Below, piece by piece: positions 53,069-61,958 of a stretch of 64,000 bases of DNA; position 1 is the stretch's first letter, and the number at the start of each line of letters is the position of its first letter. The notes under the pieces were generated by a model. That model was not told the origin of the DNA and made no database searches. It saw only the letters and a program-made list of their open reading frames with translations. Location of the stretch: positions 1 through 64,000 of the forward strand of contig CALXFE010000006.1 of the NCBI GenBank assembly GCA_944387545.1, in the 5' to 3' direction. The DNA is from an uncultured Clostridia bacterium. GTDB taxonomy: Bacteria; Bacillota; Clostridia; TANB77; CAG-508. The translations under genes were made by a program, and so were the position numbers.

Positions 53069-54199
53069 TTATTTTAATGGTAACGTAACTCGAAAAGTTG
53101 TTTCTTCCTCATTACTTTCGGCAATTATTGTTCCATTATGTAATTCAACTATATCTTTTGCAATGGCAAGACCTAACCCACTTCCACCTGTTCTTGATGT
53201 TCTTGCAGAGTCTAATCTATAAAACTTTTCAAATATTTTACTTAATTTTTCTTTTGATATTTGTTTTCCTTTGTTTATTACTTCAACAATTACATTATTA
53301 TTATCTTTTTTCAAATTGATTACAATTTCACTTTCTTCTTTACTATAACTAATAGCATTTTTTATAAGATTATTAAATACTCTACTTAATTTATCTGGAT
53401 CACCATTTATACTGATTGGCTCATCATAATTCAATTTAATACTCTTATTTACTTCTCGTAAAGTGGGATAGAAATCATCAATTATTTGTTCCATCATCAA
53501 GTTAAGATTTAATTCTTCTTTTTCTAAAACAATTTTTTCGGAATTAAATCTAGCTACATCAAATAACTCATTGATTAAATCTTCTAATCTATATGATTTA
53601 TCTAATGCAATAGAAATATAATTTTTTTGTTTCTTTTTTGGCATATCATCTATTTCATCCAAAATTGATAAATAACCTATCATTGATGTTAAAGGTGTCT
53701 TAATATCGTGGGCTAAATAAACTATTAACTCATCTTTCTTTTCTTCATTTTCTTTAGCCAATTTTTCATTTTTCTCTGATTCTCTTTTTAAGTGATTCAT
53801 ACGCTTTTGGATTTCTTCTAATTCATCTGGTAATTCAATATATTCAACATCTTTATTTACTAAATCTTCAGTTGCTTTTCCAACTTCATCAATATATCCA
53901 AAAACTTTCTTTAATAATCTATATAATAATACTAATGTTCCAATTATCCAAATTATTAGTATAGGAATTATAAGGGTTCTAACACTTGTTATGCTGTAAA
54001 AAAATTCTCTAAAATTGTTGTAAACTTCTGGTGAAATATCATATAACCATTGGAAAGTTAGACTATCAATTAGTGCCACCAAAAGGAAAATTCCTAACGG
54101 CATACATATAGACCATATCAATATTTTTATTACAAAATTTATAAATGTTTTTCTCAATAATTTATTTTTTTTACTTCTCAATTTTATACCCCACTCCAT
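53069..54199 (-). CDS. vanS: VanS-type sensor histidine kinase
   Basis: 376 residues. Two membrane segments (about 18-48 and 70-98) enclose a short outside loop of about 25 residues, as in VanS of vanG/vanB type. A HAMP-like linker follows, then LAHDIKTPLTSMIGYLS (phosphoacceptor His) and an ATPase domain with NNLIKNAISYS, and SGLGLAIAKDI. It senses glycopeptides or their wall effects. It overlaps vanR by 29 bases; a start further in at a TTG is possible. Confidence 0.92.
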   Translation of the reverse strand: MEWGIKLRSKKNKLLRKTFINFVIKILIWSICMPLGIFLLVALIDSLTFQWLYDISPEVYNNFREFFYSITSVRTLIIPILIIWIIGTLVLLYRLLKKVFGYIDEVGKATEDLVNKDVEYIELPDELEEIQKRMNHLKRESEKNEKLAKENEEKKDELIVYLAHDIKTPLTSMIGYLSILDEIDDMPKKKQKNYISIALDKSYRLEDLINELFDVARFNSEKIVLEKEELNLNLMMEQIIDDFYPTLREVNKSIKLNYDEPISINGDPDKLSRVFNNLIKNAISYSKEESEIVINLKKDNNNVIVEVINKGKQISKEKLSKIFEKFYRLDSARTSRTGGSGLGLAIAKDIVELHNGTIIAESNEEETTFRVTLPLK

Positions 54200-54860
54200 A
54201 AACAGTTTTTATATATTTTGGTTTCTTTCCAATATCATTCATTTTTTCTCTTAAATGTCTAATATGTACCATTACAGTATTGTTATCTTTTTCAAAATAT
54301 TTACTTCTCCATACTTTAGAAAATAATTCATCTGTTTTGATTACTTTTCCTCTGTTTTGGCATAATATCCATAATATTTCAAATTCTATTTTTGTTAGTT
54401 CGACCTTTTTCTCGTTGAAATAAAACTCGTGAGTATCTTTATTTATAAGTATCCCTCTAAAATCAATTACATTTTCTTTTTGATTTGAATTATTATACTT
54501 TTGGCTTCTTCTTAACTGTGCTTTTACTCTTGCAATCAATTCCAAAGGTTGAAAAGGCTTTGTTACATAGTCATCTGCTCCTATCATTAAGCCATTTATT
54601 TTATCAATTTCTTCTACTTTTGCAGTTGCAAAAATAATTGGAAATGTATATTTTTCTCTGATCTTATTGCATAGCATAAAGCCATCAATTTCAGGCATCA
54701 TAACATCTAAAATTGCTAAATCTACATCTAAATTATCAATATTATCAAGCACTTCTTTAGCCGAATAATATTTATAAACCGTATAATTTTCATTTTTTAA
54801 ATATACTTCGACTAAATCGGCTATTTCTTTTTCATCATCTACTATTAGAATTTTATTCAT
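54171..54860 (-). CDS. vanR: VanR-type response regulator
   Basis: 229 residues. Receiver domain with VDDE acidic pocket, phosphoacceptor in LAILDVMMPEIDG, Lys in VTKPFQ; OmpR-type winged helix ending KTVYGVGYKIEK. It should bind the 11-base repeats in front of vanW. Both vanR and vanS look intact. Purine-rich GGCGATA-like ribosome binding site. Confidence 0.93.
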   Translation of the reverse strand: MNKILIVDDEKEIADLVEVYLKNENYTVYKYYSAKEVLDNIDNLDVDLAILDVMMPEIDGFMLCNKIREKYTFPIIFATAKVEEIDKINGLMIGADDYVTKPFQPLELIARVKAQLRRSQKYNNSNQKENVIDFRGILINKDTHEFYFNEKKVELTKIEFEILWILCQNRGKVIKTDELFSKVWRSKYFEKDNNTVMVHIRHLREKMNDIGKKPKYIKTVYGVGYKIEK

Positions 54861-54941
54861 TAATATCGCCTCTACAAACCACTATTTTTTTTTATCATAA
54901 CATAAAAATAAAAATTATGCTACTATTTATATAAAAACAAG

Positions 54942-54967
54942 TGAGAGTTACTCTTTTCAGTAACTCT
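54942..54967 (-). terminator. Terminator of the 130-residue membrane protein gene
   Basis: GAGAGTTACT / AGTAACTCTC with a 6-base loop, then ACTTGTTTTTAT on the minus strand. Confidence 0.75.
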
Positions 54968-54988
54968 CTATATCAAATAATTTTCTAA

Positions 54989-55381
54989 TTAATTGTTATC
55001 TTCTTTATTAAATATAGTTTCAATATTGTTTATAAACTCTTTTCTTCTAATTATTGTAGTAATTATAACAAATAATGAATATAGTAAGTTTCCAATATAA
55101 GGTTGAGTATTTAGTTTTGTTGTCAAGTCTGCACTAACAAAGAAAGTTAAAATTGCAAGAATTAGTATAATCCAATGTGAATATTTTATTCTTCTTATAT
55201 ATAAATATCCTAATGGAATATATACAATAGCAAGTAATAATTTTACAATGTAATCTGGAATATTAGGTAAATTAAACACTAAATTTAGTTGACTACCATT
55301 AAATAACAATGATAATAAAGCAATAATTCCACCAAATATATAAAAACCACCAATAAATGTAATAACTTTTGATTCTTTCAT
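54989..55381 (-). CDS. Small polytopic membrane protein, 130 residues
   Basis: From the ATG at 55381 behind GGAGGAAAAA. Four hydrophobic segments with short loops (ITFIGGFYIFGGIIALLSLL first) and a polar C-terminus. No family recognised beyond a general small membrane protein. It follows the XRE-repeat gene by about 60 bases on the same strand. Confidence 0.55.
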   Translation of the reverse strand: MKESKVITFIGGFYIFGGIIALLSLLFNGSQLNLVFNLPNIPDYIVKLLLAIVYIPLGYLYIRRIKYSHWIILILAILTFFVSADLTTKLNTQPYIGNLLYSLFVIITTIIRRKEFINNIETIFNKEDNN

Positions 55382-55444
55382 TTTTTCCTCCATAATTTTA
55401 ATTATTAAAAAATATTCTTGTAACAATTTATCTAAAAAGTCAAT

Positions 55445-56203
55445 CTATATAGTCATTTTAATCAGACTTAATAAAAACTTCGGAATTTTCGGAAATTCTT
55501 GTAAAACAATATTTACTATATTTTCTTTTGAAAGCTCTTGTGCTGTATTAAATATTATATCTCCACTTGTTTGCTCTCCCACAGCAATATGTCCTGAAGC
55601 ATATCCTCCAATACCAATATTAGAGGCAAGTGCAGCTCCACCAAAAGAGTACATTCCGATTGCCAATCCACCAATAGAGATTATACCTATCGCAAGTCCA
55701 CCAATAGCAACAGGTGCTAATGCTAGTCCTCCAATAGCCAAAAATAAAGCTATTGCAACTCCTCCTAATGAGATTAACCCTAAAGGGATTCCACCTAATG
55801 CCAATAATCCCATTGCAATTCCACCTATTGCAAATAAACCTTGTGCAATATTTCCAATAGCAATTATTCCTTTTGCTCTCCTTATTCCAAAGCCAAGATT
55901 AATATGAACTAATGGAATACCTTTAATTTTAGTTTTACTTTTATATTCGTAATCTAGCCTAACCTTCCCATAAAAAATTCTTTGATCTTCATTTAAAGTT
56001 TCATCATCTTCTTTACCAACTAATTTATCAATAGAAATATTAAAAACTTTGCTTAATTCCATCAATTTTTCCAACTCTGGAGTTGTTTCACCTAATTCCC
56101 ATTTGCTTACAGTCTGTCTACTCACATTAACTTTGTTACCTAATTGTTCTTGTGATAATCCTTCCTTTTTTCTTAATTCAATTAATTTTTCATTAAATTT
56201 CAT
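55445..56203 (-). CDS. XRE regulator with a glycine-rich hydrophobic repeat domain
   Basis: 252 residues from the ATG at 56203 behind GGGAGG. XRE helix-turn-helix (QEQLGNKVNVSRQTVSKWEL) then, from about 105 to 215, a run of IAIGG/LALGG-type units about 7-11 residues apart. The units form a hydrophobic glycine-zipper-like array, ending in a short helical tail. The array could sit in the membrane or form a stacked structure. It has the look of a membrane-sensing repressor; target unknown. Confidence 0.75.
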   Translation of the reverse strand: MKFNEKLIELRKKEGLSQEQLGNKVNVSRQTVSKWELGETTPELEKLMELSKVFNISIDKLVGKEDDETLNEDQRIFYGKVRLDYEYKSKTKIKGIPLVHINLGFGIRRAKGIIAIGNIAQGLFAIGGIAMGLLALGGIPLGLISLGGVAIALFLAIGGLALAPVAIGGLAIGIISIGGLAIGMYSFGGAALASNIGIGGYASGHIAVGEQTSGDIIFNTAQELSKENIVNIVLQEFPKIPKFLLSLIKMTI

Positions 56204-56474
56204 TTTTTCATTCCTCCCTTTGATATAATTATAGAATTTAGTGTCAATTAAATCTACCAATTATACTTGGAAGATTGTCAACAAAACTTAACATTGCTTA
56301 TTTTATCGCAAAAATCAACTGTTTTTATATTACTTTTTTTAAATTTTTTCTATCTTTTTATTACTAATTTTATATAATTTTTTATTTCATTTCTATAAAT
56401 ACTGTTGTATATTACCATAAAAGTATAAAATTTTCCACTATTTAACTGTATTATTTTATGATTTTTTTACTGCA

Positions 56475-56533
56475 AAAAGAGAATCACTATTTCTAATGAT
56501 TCTCTCTCGAAAATAAAAGGGGATGTTTTGTGT
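56475..56533 (-). repeat. Hairpin repeat, copy B (terminator)
   Basis: Same 11-bp stem and GAAA loop as copy A, followed by TTTTTGC on the minus strand, with the conserved CAAAACATCCCC-type flank before it. It ends the unit above (56,565-57,239). Confidence 0.8.
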
Positions 56534-56561
56534 GCTAATTGCTTCATCTACAATTAGCACT
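56534..56561 (-). repeat. GTGCTAATTG hairpin, copy 1
   Basis: GTGCTAATTG / CAATTAGCAC perfect 10-bp stem, 8-base loop, just past the stop of the PF06541-type gene. A near-identical copy lies at 57342-57369. Confidence 0.75.
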
Positions 56562-56564
56562 GTA

Positions 56565-57239
56565 TTAATTAACTGTTTTTGCATTTGAATAAATTTGCTC
56601 CAATTTTGTATCTGGATAATGTTCATCAAAAAAATTATCTATATATCCACTAGCTGCAATATTATTTTTTCTTTCTAACTGTCTTGCTCCTGCCATTCCA
56701 GAAATAATAATATCAAATGCAATAAACAACACTAAAAACGCAGTAACACATTTAAAATTTGTATTTTTACACCAATCTTTTAAGTAATTTATTAGTGGTA
56801 AAACAAATTTTACAAATAAAACTCCACCTGTTCCCCAATACAAGCAATGCAATAAACTTGTTCTTCCGTGTATATTAAATAATAAATTACTATAATCCCA
56901 AGATATTGTTCCAAACCAAGTTTCCTGTAAGTATGAAAATAAATATTCTACTATCCCTCCAAGTAACATTGTTATAAAGAATATCTTTATATAGCTTTTC
57001 TTTTTTATATTTGAAATTACCAAATAATAAGCAACAAGTCCTACTCCATATACTTGTATGAATGGTCCAAATAAAAGCCCTTGTCTTGATACGAAATGTC
57101 CGTTTTGTACTAAACCAACTATCATTTCAATAATATAGCCTAGAATACTGCCTATTAAAAAGATCCAAAATACCTTTATTAGTTTTTGTATTATATTTTC
57201 TTTATTTACTATCATAACTGAATTGCTTGTTTCTTCCAT
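56565..57239 (-). CDS. PF06541-type membrane protein (putative ABC permease)
   Basis: 224 residues with five or six membrane segments. Motifs GSILGYIIEMIVGLVQNG, SRQGLLFGPFIQVYGVG and HCLYWGTGGVLFVKFV match the PF06541 family, labelled putative ABC-transporter type IV. No ATPase is adjacent, so the function is unclear. It follows the transglycosylase gene in the same direction. Confidence 0.8.
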   Translation of the reverse strand: MEETSNSVMIVNKENIIQKLIKVFWIFLIGSILGYIIEMIVGLVQNGHFVSRQGLLFGPFIQVYGVGLVAYYLVISNIKKKSYIKIFFITMLLGGIVEYLFSYLQETWFGTISWDYSNLLFNIHGRTSLLHCLYWGTGGVLFVKFVLPLINYLKDWCKNTNFKCVTAFLVLFIAFDIIISGMAGARQLERKNNIAASGYIDNFFDEHYPDTKLEQIYSNAKTVN

Positions 57240-57341
57240 TTTTTCAATATTTACTCCTCTTTTAATATTATAAAATACAATTCTTATGATTCTTTTTATT
57301 AATTCTTAATTTTTTATAAATTTTACTAGAGGATGTCTGTG

Positions 57342-57369
57342 CTAATTGCTTCAACTACAATTAGCACAG
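57342..57369 (-). repeat. GTGCTAATTG hairpin, copy 2
   Basis: Same stem as at 56534, loop differing by one base, just past the stop of the transglycosylase gene. The preceding flank (GATGTCT) also resembles that of copy 1. It suggests a duplicated gene-end module. Confidence 0.75.
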
Positions 57370-57374
57370 CTATT

Positions 57375-58073
57375 CTATTCTGCTTGTTTTAATATTTCAT
57401 TTGCTTCATCTTCTGTTAAAAATTTATTTTCTATCATCTTTTCCATTACTTGTCTTTGTCTTTGCTTTGCTAAATCTGGATTTTTAGTTGGTGCATAAAC
57501 TGATGGTGCATTTGGAATACCTGCAAGTAATATACATTCGTAGTCAGTCATTTCATCTAACTCTTTATTAAAATAGCCTCTACAAGCCTCTTTTACTGTG
57601 TAATAGCCATCTCCAAAGAAAATGTTATTTACATACAATTCAAATATATCTTCTTTTGAGTAATGTGATTCTATGTTCCAAGCCATAAATACTTCAGCAA
57701 TTTTTCTTTCCATTTTCTTTTCTTGTGTAAAGTACATATTTTTTGCTAATTGTTGTGTTATTGTACTTCCACCTTCTACATAAGACATTGCTTTTATATC
57801 ATTTATTGCTGCTCTACCTATTGCGATTATATCTATTCCATTATGTTTATAAAATCTCTTATCTTCTACACTTATTACTGCATTTACATACATTTGTGGT
57901 AATTCTGAAAACTCTGCATAATTTTCTTTTGACCTTATTTCTTCTACTTTTTCTTCAAGAGGCATATTTTCTATTGCTTCTTTATACATATTATAACCAT
58001 TACCAATGAATAATAGTGCTATACTCATTCCAATTAGTATCAAGAAAATTAATACTTTAAATAACTTTTTCAT
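57375..58073 (-). CDS. Monofunctional GT51 peptidoglycan transglycosylase
   Basis: 232 residues. One N-terminal membrane anchor (about 5-27), then only the glycosyltransferase-51 domain: ISVEDKRFYKHNGID (catalytic Glu), GGSTITQQLAKNMY, and KIAEVFMAWNIE. No transpeptidase domain follows, and no signs of truncation, so it is MtgA-like. It polymerises lipid II outside the membrane. Being in a Bce-type module it may give spare wall-synthesis capacity under drug stress (inference). GAGGTGGT precedes the start. Confidence 0.9.
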   Translation of the reverse strand: MKKLFKVLIFLILIGMSIALLFIGNGYNMYKEAIENMPLEEKVEEIRSKENYAEFSELPQMYVNAVISVEDKRFYKHNGIDIIAIGRAAINDIKAMSYVEGGSTITQQLAKNMYFTQEKKMERKIAEVFMAWNIESHYSKEDIFELYVNNIFFGDGYYTVKEACRGYFNKELDEMTDYECILLAGIPNAPSVYAPTKNPDLAKQRQRQVMEKMIENKFLTEDEANEILKQAE

Positions 58074-58110
58074 CTTTTACCACCTCATTTCTTTTTACAT
58101 TTATTTTTTC

Positions 58111-58467
58111 TTATCCTTCTACATTCATTGCTGTTTTAACATCTTCTGGTAATTCACTTTCTTGTACTTCTTTCCAATTTACAACTCCACGAATTTGCAT
58201 TACTTCTAGTTCTAAATAAGCATCTTCTCTTAATTCTCTGCTTGTTTTAAATTTGATTTCTTTTTCTTTTCCATTTTTGTTATATGCTGTTAATGTGTAT
58301 TCGTACTTCATACCTCCTGATTCGGTAATTTCTTGTATTTTTGTATTGTCTATTTGTGTATAATATAAGTCTTTATGTATTACTAAAAAGTAGTATGCTC
58401 CTACTATTAAAGCTATCACTATAATTACTGCTATTATCATTGGCAATTTTTCTTTAAAACTTTCCAT
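58111..58467 (-). CDS. yxeA: YxeA-family protein
   Basis: 118 residues from the ATG at 58467 behind GGAGG. One N-terminal membrane segment or signal (about 8-30), then a small beta-rich outside domain with DLYYTQIDNTKIQEI, MKYEYTLTAYNKNGK and RGVVNWKEV, typical of YxeA (DUF1093). In Bacillus the yxeA gene sits next to the yxdJKLM peptide-sensing module, as here. Function unknown. Confidence 0.82.
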   Translation of the reverse strand: MESFKEKLPMIIAVIIVIALIVGAYYFLVIHKDLYYTQIDNTKIQEITESGGMKYEYTLTAYNKNGKEKEIKFKTSRELREDAYLELEVMQIRGVVNWKEVQESELPEDVKTAMNVEG

Positions 58468-58479
58468 TTTCAATACCTC

Positions 58480-58971
58480 CTACTCTGATACTATATCGAC
58501 ATTTCCAGTAAAGTTATTTGTTTTAATTATTAAATAATAACTTTTTTCTTTGACATCAATAGTTTTCTCTATTTCTCCAGTATCACTTATTAAAATTTCA
58601 TTTTCAGTTCCTAGTTTGTTTATAATTTCTATATCTCCATTTTGTTTATCTACTTTTATTTTAAGTTTTATGGTATTTCCATTTTCTCTATCTAAAGCAG
58701 TACCACCAAATATAGTTTCTTCCTTTGTTGTATTATTGTAGTTTGCTTTGTATGTCCCAACATATTCATCAATTCCAAATGTTCTTTCTCCTTGTATTTT
58801 ATTATCACTTGTAATTCCTAAACTCGAAACATCTTGTAAAAAGTTATTATAAGTATTCATAGCACTATCTTTTGAAACTGCACTATTCGTAAAAATACTT
58901 GTAAAAAAACTAGCTCCTAAAATTATTAGTCCAACTATAAATACTATAATTAATTTAAAGAAACCGAACAT
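58480..58971 (-). CDS. Anchored hypothetical protein, 163 residues
   Basis: An N-terminal membrane segment (about 3-27) leads to an outside beta-rich domain with a strand-turn pattern (NTIKLKIKVDKQNGDIEIIN). The end (YYLIIKTNNFTGNVDIVSE) recalls the repeats of DUF4097 adhesin-like domains, but the match is weak. It lies 4 bases after the permease gene and is followed by yxeA after 12 bases, so the three are one operon. Confidence 0.6.
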   Translation of the reverse strand: MFGFFKLIIVFIVGLIILGASFFTSIFTNSAVSKDSAMNTYNNFLQDVSSLGITSDNKIQGERTFGIDEYVGTYKANYNNTTKEETIFGGTALDRENGNTIKLKIKVDKQNGDIEIINKLGTENEILISDTGEIEKTIDVKEKSYYLIIKTNNFTGNVDIVSE

Positions 58972-58975
58972 AGCT

Positions 58976-61072
58976 CTATTCCTCCTCTTTAATTATGTTT
59001 TTACTTCCGAAATATGTTGCTAGGAAATATAATCCATAAATTGCTCCAATGATTACTGCTGTTACAATAATTGATGGTAGTAATTCATCTGGTGATGCAA
59101 GTGCTGCAAGCATTGACAATATAAACTTAATTCCAAATATTGAATGTATTATTGCTAATAATAGAGGCATCATAAAGAATATAAATATTTGTCTAAATAA
59201 TGCTTGATTTATCATTTTTTCATCACAACCAATTTTTCTTAATATTGTATATCTTTGTTTGTTGTCAGAACTTTCTGTTAATTGTTTTAATGCTAAAATA
59301 GCTGAACTTGCAATTAGGAATATAATACCTAGATAAATTGATATGAATATAATAATTGTTGACAATCCTTTACTTGATTCTATTAGACTGATTCTTGTCA
59401 TTCCTTCAAGATCAATTCCTTTTTCTGATAAATTGTCAAATAATTCACTATCAACTTCACCTGCAAGGACTTTTTCTAATTCTACTTTTTCTTCTTCTGT
59501 TTCTGCGTTATAGTTAGCTGCTAAAAAGTATTGTTCAATATTTTCATCTTTAAATTCAAAGCTATCTGGTACTACTATAATTCCTCCATTCATCTCACTT
59601 ACAGACATCATTATAAATCCATATTGACATTCATTATATTTAGCATGATAAGTTTTTCCATTTATTTCTATATCAGAATCTTGTTTTAATGCTTCATTTC
59701 TCATATTTAATAATTGTTCAAAATCGCAAAGTACCATAAATTCATCATCATTTAATGAATACTCTTCTTCTCCATAAAGTTTTGCAATTTTATTATAATC
59801 AGAAATTTTAATAATAGTTTCTGGTAAATCATAAGATAAATTTGCATATTGTGATTTAGCAGTTTCAAAATAACCTCCCAAACTATATTCAAAAGTCCAT
59901 TCTGGTATTGTGTAAATTGGTATCTCTACTATATCTTTCAAATTATTCATATCATATCCATTTGTTTCAAGTGTATAACTTACTGGATGTTTTGAATCTT
60001 CTATTTGTTCTTCTGTATTATATATTGTTTTACCACTATATGAACTTACATAGCTTTCTGGCAAATATGCTGTTTTATATAAATTGACATCTACAGGTGT
60101 AAATTTATTTAATTGAGAATCTAATGATGATTTAATTGATAAACTGCTAGATAATACACTTATTGTCATAAATAGCATTAAACAAATTATACTCATACTT
60201 ACTATATTTGTATTGATTTTATTATTTAGTTGTCTTAATACAAACATATTTGTTCCTTTTAAATAAACACTTTTTCTTGTTTGTATAAGTCTTAATATAA
60301 AGCCTGATAATGACCAGAACACTCCAACTGTTCCTACTATTCCCATAATTATTGGAGGTAATAATTTATCTGCTGTACTTAAATTGTTTGCTCCTCCAGT
60401 TACTTGATAATAAGCATATCCTAATATTACGCTTGATGCTATAAATACAAGTATTGATATAATAGGATTTTTCATTTTTATTTTTTCGTTTTTTCTTACT
60501 GCTGTTAATAAATTGATTAGTTTATATCTTGATATGGTTAATGTGTTAAATATGATTACTGCTACATACATTACTGCAAAGTATATACAAGTCTTTATAC
60601 AAGCATCTTTTGAAAATACAAATGTAAATTCGCTCATATCTGCTTCAAATAATTTTGCAACTAATATAGACATAAACTGTGATGCAAATACACCTATAAA
60701 TAAACCAACTGCTAAAGATAATATTCCAACCAATATAGTTTCTAATAATATAATAGCTGATATTTGCCTTCTACCCATACCAAGTGTCATATATATACCA
60801 AATTCTCTTTTTCTCCTATTTACCAAAAAGTTATTTGCATATACTATTAAAAAGCCTAGTACAATAGCAATAAAAACTGAAAGCATACCTAACATTTGAA
60901 CCAATAATTGAATCATATCTCTTGTTGATTGTGATACTTCAAGCATTGCTTGTTGACTATCTAAAGAGTTAAACATATAAAATATTGCTACACCTAATAC
61001 CAATGTTAGGAAGTATATTGCATAATCCTTAAAACTCTTTTTCATATTTCTAAAAGATAACTTAAATAACAT
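58976..61072 (-). CDS. BceB/YxdM-like ABC permease
   Basis: 698 residues. MLFKLSFRNMKKSFKDYAIY start, FtsX-like membrane blocks, a large extracellular domain (about 310-560) and two or three C-terminal membrane segments. Very similar in plan to the permease at 28,308-30,287 but distinct in sequence. It overlaps its ATPase by 11 bases. Works with the kinase at 61,957 as a peptide sensor and exporter. Confidence 0.9.
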   Translation of the reverse strand: MLFKLSFRNMKKSFKDYAIYFLTLVLGVAIFYMFNSLDSQQAMLEVSQSTRDMIQLLVQMLGMLSVFIAIVLGFLIVYANNFLVNRRKREFGIYMTLGMGRRQISAIILLETILVGILSLAVGLFIGVFASQFMSILVAKLFEADMSEFTFVFSKDACIKTCIYFAVMYVAVIIFNTLTISRYKLINLLTAVRKNEKIKMKNPIISILVFIASSVILGYAYYQVTGGANNLSTADKLLPPIIMGIVGTVGVFWSLSGFILRLIQTRKSVYLKGTNMFVLRQLNNKINTNIVSMSIICLMLFMTISVLSSSLSIKSSLDSQLNKFTPVDVNLYKTAYLPESYVSSYSGKTIYNTEEQIEDSKHPVSYTLETNGYDMNNLKDIVEIPIYTIPEWTFEYSLGGYFETAKSQYANLSYDLPETIIKISDYNKIAKLYGEEEYSLNDDEFMVLCDFEQLLNMRNEALKQDSDIEINGKTYHAKYNECQYGFIMMSVSEMNGGIIVVPDSFEFKDENIEQYFLAANYNAETEEEKVELEKVLAGEVDSELFDNLSEKGIDLEGMTRISLIESSKGLSTIIIFISIYLGIIFLIASSAILALKQLTESSDNKQRYTILRKIGCDEKMINQALFRQIFIFFMMPLLLAIIHSIFGIKFILSMLAALASPDELLPSIIVTAVIIGAIYGLYFLATYFGSKNIIKEEE

Positions 61073-61829
61073 CGTTCAAATCACCTCCAAGAAGTGTTTG
61101 CACCTCGATTATTTTTTCAAAGAATTGTTTTCTTGTGTCCTCACCTTTTACTAATTCATTGAATATTTTTCCATCTTTTATAAAGATAATTCTTTCTGCA
61201 TAACTAGCTGTAAAAGCATCATGCGTTACCATTAAAATTGTAGCACCTAATTTTTGATTTAAGTGTTCAAATGTTTCTAATAGTTGTCTTGCTGACTTTG
61301 AATCTAATGCTCCAGTTGGCTCGTCTGCAAGTACCATTTTAGGGTTTGTTATAATTGCTCTTGCCGATGCTACTCTTTGTTTTTGCCCACCAGAAATTTG
61401 ATAAGGATATTTATTTAGTATTTCTGATATTTCAAGTTTTTGTGCTATTTCTTTAACTTTCTTATCTATTTCGTGTGAATTTACTTTTTGAATTGTTAAA
61501 GCAAGTGCGATATTTTCATAAGCTGTTAAAGTATCTAACAAGTTAAAATCTTGAAATATAAATCCTAATTCTTCCCTTCTAAATTTGTTTAGCTTATTTC
61601 CTTTTAATTTTGTAATGTCTTGATTATTTATAATAATCTTTCCTGCTGTTACTCTGTCTATTGTTGAAATACAATTTAATAATGTTGTTTTACCTGATCC
61701 TGATGCTCCCATTATTCCAACAAACTCTCCTTCTCCAACATTAAAACTAATACCATCTATCGCCTTTGTTAAATTTGATTTATTTCCATAGTATTTTTCA
61801 ATGTTTTTTACCTCTAATACATTACTCAT
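61062..61829 (-). CDS. BceA/YxdL-like ABC ATPase
   Basis: 255 residues. Walker A GASGSGKTTLL, signature YQISGGQKQRVASARAI, Walker B MVLADEPTGALD. AAAGGAG precedes the ATG. First gene of the transporter operon, behind a CTTACA-TGTAAG operator. Closely similar in layout to the ATPase of module 1. Confidence 0.93.
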   Translation of the reverse strand: MSNVLEVKNIEKYYGNKSNLTKAIDGISFNVGEGEFVGIMGASGSGKTTLLNCISTIDRVTAGKIIINNQDITKLKGNKLNKFRREELGFIFQDFNLLDTLTAYENIALALTIQKVNSHEIDKKVKEIAQKLEISEILNKYPYQISGGQKQRVASARAIITNPKMVLADEPTGALDSKSARQLLETFEHLNQKLGATILMVTHDAFTASYAERIIFIKDGKIFNELVKGEDTRKQFFEKIIEVQTLLGGDLNDVI

Positions 61830-61909
61830 TATAAAATCTCCTTTCCTATGTTCTAACTATATTATAAAACTTTAAATATTTCCTTGCCATTTTTTAATCT
61901 TACATTTGT

Positions 61910-61925
61910 CTTACATTTTTGTAAG
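61910..61925 (-). promoter_or_regulatory. Operator of module 2 transporter genes
   Basis: CTTACATTTTTGTAAG, an inverted repeat in the gap between kinase and ATPase genes. An extra half-site TCTTACATTTG lies next to it (from 61899). The same 16 bases occur at 63688-63703. Confidence 0.65.
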
Positions 61926-61934
61926 ATAAGAAAA

Positions 61935-61958
61935 AATAGCTCTATAAAAAGAGCTATT
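61935..61958 (-). terminator. Terminator of the module 2 regulator-kinase unit
   Basis: AATAGCTCT / AGAGCTATT, 6-base loop, followed on the minus strand by TTTTTCTT. It overlaps the kinase stop codon. Confidence 0.8.
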
